From an uncultured Cardiobacterium sp. (GTDB taxonomy: Bacteria > Pseudomonadota > Gammaproteobacteria > Cardiobacteriales > Cardiobacteriaceae), in assembly GCF_938028185.1 (NCBI RefSeq), contig NZ_CALJAH010000016.1:1-6585 (forward strand): DNA of 6,585 bases. Direction: 5' to 3'. A program made the position numbers and the translations under genes. The notes below the pieces were generated by a model. It ran no database searches. It was not told where the DNA came from and saw only the letters and a list, made by a program, of their open reading frames with translations. Within the stretch, counting starts at the first letter, position 1, and every line of letters starts with the position of its first letter. This document shows, one piece after another, positions 5,040 to 6,585 of the stretch.

Positions 5040-5813
5040 TTAGCGAATCAGCCCGCGTTTGCCGGTGTTTTCAAGGAATTCGGCGATGCGCCGTGCCGGG
5101 GCAGATTCGCTGGCGAGCGCGTTGATTTTGTCGCGTGCTTCGTCCAGCAGCAGGTTTTCGCGGTAAAGGTGGTGATGGCAGCGCTTGATGGCGGCGATGT
5201 CTTCCGCGCTGAAATGGTGGCGTTTCAGCCCTTCGAGGTTGATGCCGGCGATGCGCGCGGGCGATTCGACCACGAGCGAGTAGGGCGGCACGTTCTGTTT
5301 GACGCCGGCGCAGTAGCCGACCATGGTGTAGGCACCGATGCGTACGAACTGGTACACCATCGCCGCCCCGCCCATGACGACGTGGTCTTCGATGTGGACG
5401 TGTCCGGCGAGGATGACGTTGTTGGCGAAGGTGGTGTCGTTGCCGATGACGCAGTCATGCGCGAGGTGGACGTAGGCCATAATCCAGTTGCCGTCGCCGA
5501 GGACGGTCTTGCCGATGTCCTGCACCGTGCCACGGTTGAAGGTGACGAATTCGCGAATGGTGTTGTTGTCGCCGATTTCGAGGGTGGTGTCTTCGCCGCC
5601 GTATTTTTTGTCCTGCGGGATGGCGCCGAGCGAGGCGAAGGAAAAAATATGGTTGTTTTGGCCGATGCGCGTCGGCCCTTCGATAACGACGTGCGGCGCG
5701 ATGGTGGTGCCGCGCCCGATTTGCACGCCCGCGCCGATGACGCTGTAGGCGCCGACGCTGACGTCGCTATCAAGTTCGGCCTTGGGGTCGATGAGGGCGG
5801 TGGGGTGAATCAT
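5040..5813 (-). CDS. lpxA: UDP-GlcNAc O-acyltransferase LpxA
   Basis: LpxA catalyses the first step of lipid A synthesis: transfer of a 3-hydroxyacyl chain from acyl carrier protein to the 3-OH of UDP-GlcNAc in the cytoplasm. The 257-residue product (E. coli 262) has an N-terminal left-handed beta-helix of hexapeptide repeats (about 1-185) and a C-terminal helical domain ending RGLIR. Catalytic His119 lies in YVHLAHDCVIGN (E. coli His125). His116 and His138 (in LAGHV) match E. coli His122 and His144. Tyr154 replaces E. coli His160. Tyr167 occupies the place of Gly173, which sets acyl-chain length in E. coli. The ATG at 5813 has AGGAGA 5 bases upstream; the 60-residue longer frame is unlike any LpxA. 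The gene stands alone: the neighbour upstream is divergent and a terminator follows, so the usual lpxD-fabZ-lpxA-lpxB order is broken here. Confidence 0.97.
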   Translation of the reverse strand: MIHPTALIDPKAELDSDVSVGAYSVIGAGVQIGRGTTIAPHVVIEGPTRIGQNNHIFSFASLGAIPQDKKYGGEDTTLEIGDNNTIREFVTFNRGTVQDIGKTVLGDGNWIMAYVHLAHDCVIGNDTTFANNVILAGHVHIEDHVVMGGAAMVYQFVRIGAYTMVGYCAGVKQNVPPYSLVVESPARIAGINLEGLKRHHFSAEDIAAIKRCHHHLYRENLLLDEARDKINALASESAPARRIAEFLENTGKRGLIR

Positions 5814-5818
5814 GATTT

Positions 5819-5824
5819 TCTCCT
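5819..5824 (-). promoter_or_regulatory. lpxA ribosome binding site
   Basis: AGGAGA on the minus strand lies 5 bases before the ATG at 5813. It is the strongest Shine-Dalgarno in the window, and it excludes the upstream in-frame Met codons, up to 5993, as the start. Confidence 0.85.
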
Positions 5825-5864
5825 GTTGTGTGAGCAGGTTATCCAGCGCGGCGGGAAAAAGCCG

Positions 5865-5895
5865 CATGAACGGTGCAGAATGTACCGTGTTCATG
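5865..5895. repeat. Hairpin in the presumed lpxA leader
   Basis: CATGAA (5865-5870) pairs with TTCATG (5890-5895), and CGGT (5871-5874) pairs with ACCG (5884-5887), leaving a two-base bulge and a 9-base loop. A smaller hairpin, GCGGC (5848-5852) with GCCGC (5861-5865), abuts it. Both lie between the likely transcription start and the lpxA ribosome binding site. Confidence 0.5.
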
Positions 5896-5910
5896 GCGAC
5901 ATTGCAAGGC

Positions 5911-5982
5911 GCATTCGTCGCAACAAACTGATTAAAAAGCATTTTATAAAAACAACCGTGCCAGCATGACGCGGACGAATGC
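5911..5982. repeat. 9-bp inverted repeat flanking an AT-rich core
   Basis: GCATTCGTC (5911-5919) and its exact complement GACGAATGC (5974-5982) lie 63 bases apart, about six helical turns, on either side of the AT-rich patch where an lpxA promoter would sit. Paired operator half-sites are possible, but the length is short enough for chance. Confidence 0.35.
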
Positions 5983-6071
5983 CTGTCAAACATTACAAAA
6001 GCCTTACCCTTTCATGATGGCAGGAAAATTGCTAGTCTTGACAACAGAAAAACGCAACCCCGGAACCATCC

Positions 6072-6585
6072 GTGTCCCCTCAAATCACCCTTGAAATCCG
6101 CAACAGCAGCGGCAACGTCCTCGCGCAATACCCGCTGGACAGTGCCAGCAGCCCGCATATCGCCGCCGTCGATGGCGCGTACTACCAGATTGGCGACGCC
6201 GCGACCGGCACCGCCCCGGCGAACCTCACCACCGCGCGCGCGGGCGACGACCTCTATCTCTACCTGGACGGCGACAGCCGCCCCGCACTCGTCATCGACC
6301 ATTACTACAGCCAGGGACAGGGCGCGCTGGTCGGGGTGCAGGCGGACGGCAGCCTCACCAGCTACCCGGTTGCCACCGCCCCCGAACACGCGCTTGCCAG
6401 CGAAATCGTCACCGAACAACCCCTTGGCGCCGACCAGCCTGCGCTGGCACCGCTCGGTGTGCTCGGCGCCGTCGGCCTTGTTGCCGGAGCCATCGGCATC
6501 AGCCGTGACCACGGTTACAAAGGCGAACAACCGCAGCCGTCGCCGAATCCGCAGCCGTCGCCGAATCCGCAGCCGTCGCCGAATC
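6072..6585 (+). CDS. Large BapA-like adhesin, N-terminal part
   Basis: This open frame runs off the right edge (171 codons visible). The only usable start after the in-frame stop at 6039-6041 is GTG 6072, with a weak GGAA 6 bases upstream; no Met occurs in the visible part. There is no signal peptide. Residues 5-102 form a beta-rich domain (ITLEIRNSSGNVLAQYPLD, GDDLYLYLDGDSRPALVIDHYY, GALVGVQADGSLTSYPV) resembling the N-terminal BapA-prefix domain of giant type I-secreted, Ig-repeat adhesins. A Gly/Ala hydrophobic stretch follows (about 125-143), then a proline-rich linker of PQPSPN repeats. By analogy the missing part would be tandem Ig-like domains and a C-terminal type I secretion signal, with the protein promoting attachment and biofilm. 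The similarity is from memory and the domain family is likely rather than certain. Confidence 0.7.
   Translation, partial: MSPQITLEIRNSSGNVLAQYPLDSASSPHIAAVDGAYYQIGDAATGTAPANLTTARAGDDLYLYLDGDSRPALVIDHYYSQGQGALVGVQADGSLTSYPVATAPEHALASEIVTEQPLGADQPALAPLGVLGAVGLVAGAIGISRDHGYKGEQPQPSPNPQPSPNPQPSPN
6531..6585 (+). repeat. 18-base tandem repeat encoding PQPSPN
   Basis: Three identical copies of ccgcagccgtcgccgaat are seen (6531-6548, 6549-6566, 6567-6584), and the array continues past the edge. The unit length is a multiple of three, so copy-number change would lengthen or shorten the linker without breaking the frame. Perfect nucleotide identity suggests recent expansion or homogenisation. Confidence 0.95.

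Larger units (their letters stand above)
5814..6071. promoter_or_regulatory. Divergent lpxA-adhesin intergenic region
   Basis: This 258-base region must hold both promoters. An AT-rich patch (about 5930-5955) offers TATAAA (5948-5943) and TTTAAT (5936-5931) on the lpxA strand as possible -10 hexamers, neither with a convincing -35. Perfect TTGACA hexamers occur on the minus strand (5989-5984) and on the plus strand (6038-6043), but neither has a good -10 at standard distance. Two hairpins lie in the presumed lpxA leader, and a 9-bp inverted repeat flanks the AT-rich core. Individual promoter assignments are not secure. Confidence 0.5.

Noticed and set aside
5028..5969. A 313-codon plus-strand open frame opposite lpxA
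   Set aside because: It is a shadow of lpxA, which has catalytic residues and a strong ribosome binding site; the antisense product has no recognisable features.
5814..5993. N-terminal extension of LpxA by 60 residues
   Set aside because: LpxA starts MIHPTA in the family, AGGAGA sits just before that ATG, and the extension covers the divergent promoter region.
6038..6066. Adhesin promoter from the perfect TTGACA at 6038-6043
   Set aside because: No acceptable -10 hexamer exists 16-18 bases downstream, and transcription would start at or after the GTG codon, so the hexamer is probably fortuitous.
6012..6530. A 172-codon minus-strand frame opposite the adhesin start
   Set aside because: The plus-strand frame has a coherent beta-domain and linker and continues out of the window; the minus frame shows only composition bias.

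Overview
The window reads as chromosome of a GC-rich Gram-negative proteobacterium. LpxA (lipid A synthesis) requires an outer membrane with lipopolysaccharide, and GlyA, NrdR and the PspE-like rhodanese resemble gammaproteobacterial and betaproteobacterial homologues. A Cardiobacterium-like gammaproteobacterium is my best guess, but it rests on overall gene flavour only. No tRNA, rRNA, CRISPR array, phage gene or insertion sequence was recognised.

Layout from left to right. Positions 1-357 hold no convincing gene but contain GC-rich hairpins and one copy of a dispersed repeat. On the minus strand follow nrdR (358-816, TTG start) and, 18 bases upstream of it, glyA (835-2088), a likely glyA-nrdR operon. 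A 164-base divergent promoter region separates glyA from a secreted single-domain rhodanese (pspE-like, 2253-2609, plus strand). A strong bidirectional terminator follows, then two minus-strand genes: an unrecognised secreted protein (2695-3279) and a bile-acid/pantoate-type sodium symporter (3346-4284). A TRIC/UPF0126 cation channel gene (4355-4987, plus) is transcribed divergently from the symporter and meets lpxA (5040-5813, minus) at another bidirectional terminator. Divergent from lpxA, and running off the right edge, is the beginning of what looks like a large type I-secreted repetitive adhesin (6072-6585), with an N-terminal domain of the BapA-prefix kind followed by a proline-rich 18-base tandem repeat.

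Functionally this is mostly a housekeeping neighbourhood: one-carbon metabolism (GlyA) linked to deoxyribonucleotide control (NrdR), periplasmic sulfur transfer, two small membrane transporters and lipid A synthesis. The accessory part is the adhesin at the right end. Points worth a second look are: a NrdR zinc ribbon with CX4C in place of the usual second CX2C; an lpxA gene standing alone, with Tyr at the acyl-chain ruler position; a 24-base identical hairpin repeat just behind two unrelated stop codons; inverted repeats in the lpxA-adhesin intergenic region; an unrecognised secreted protein; and the truncated adhesin. I found no clear previously undescribed multi-gene system.
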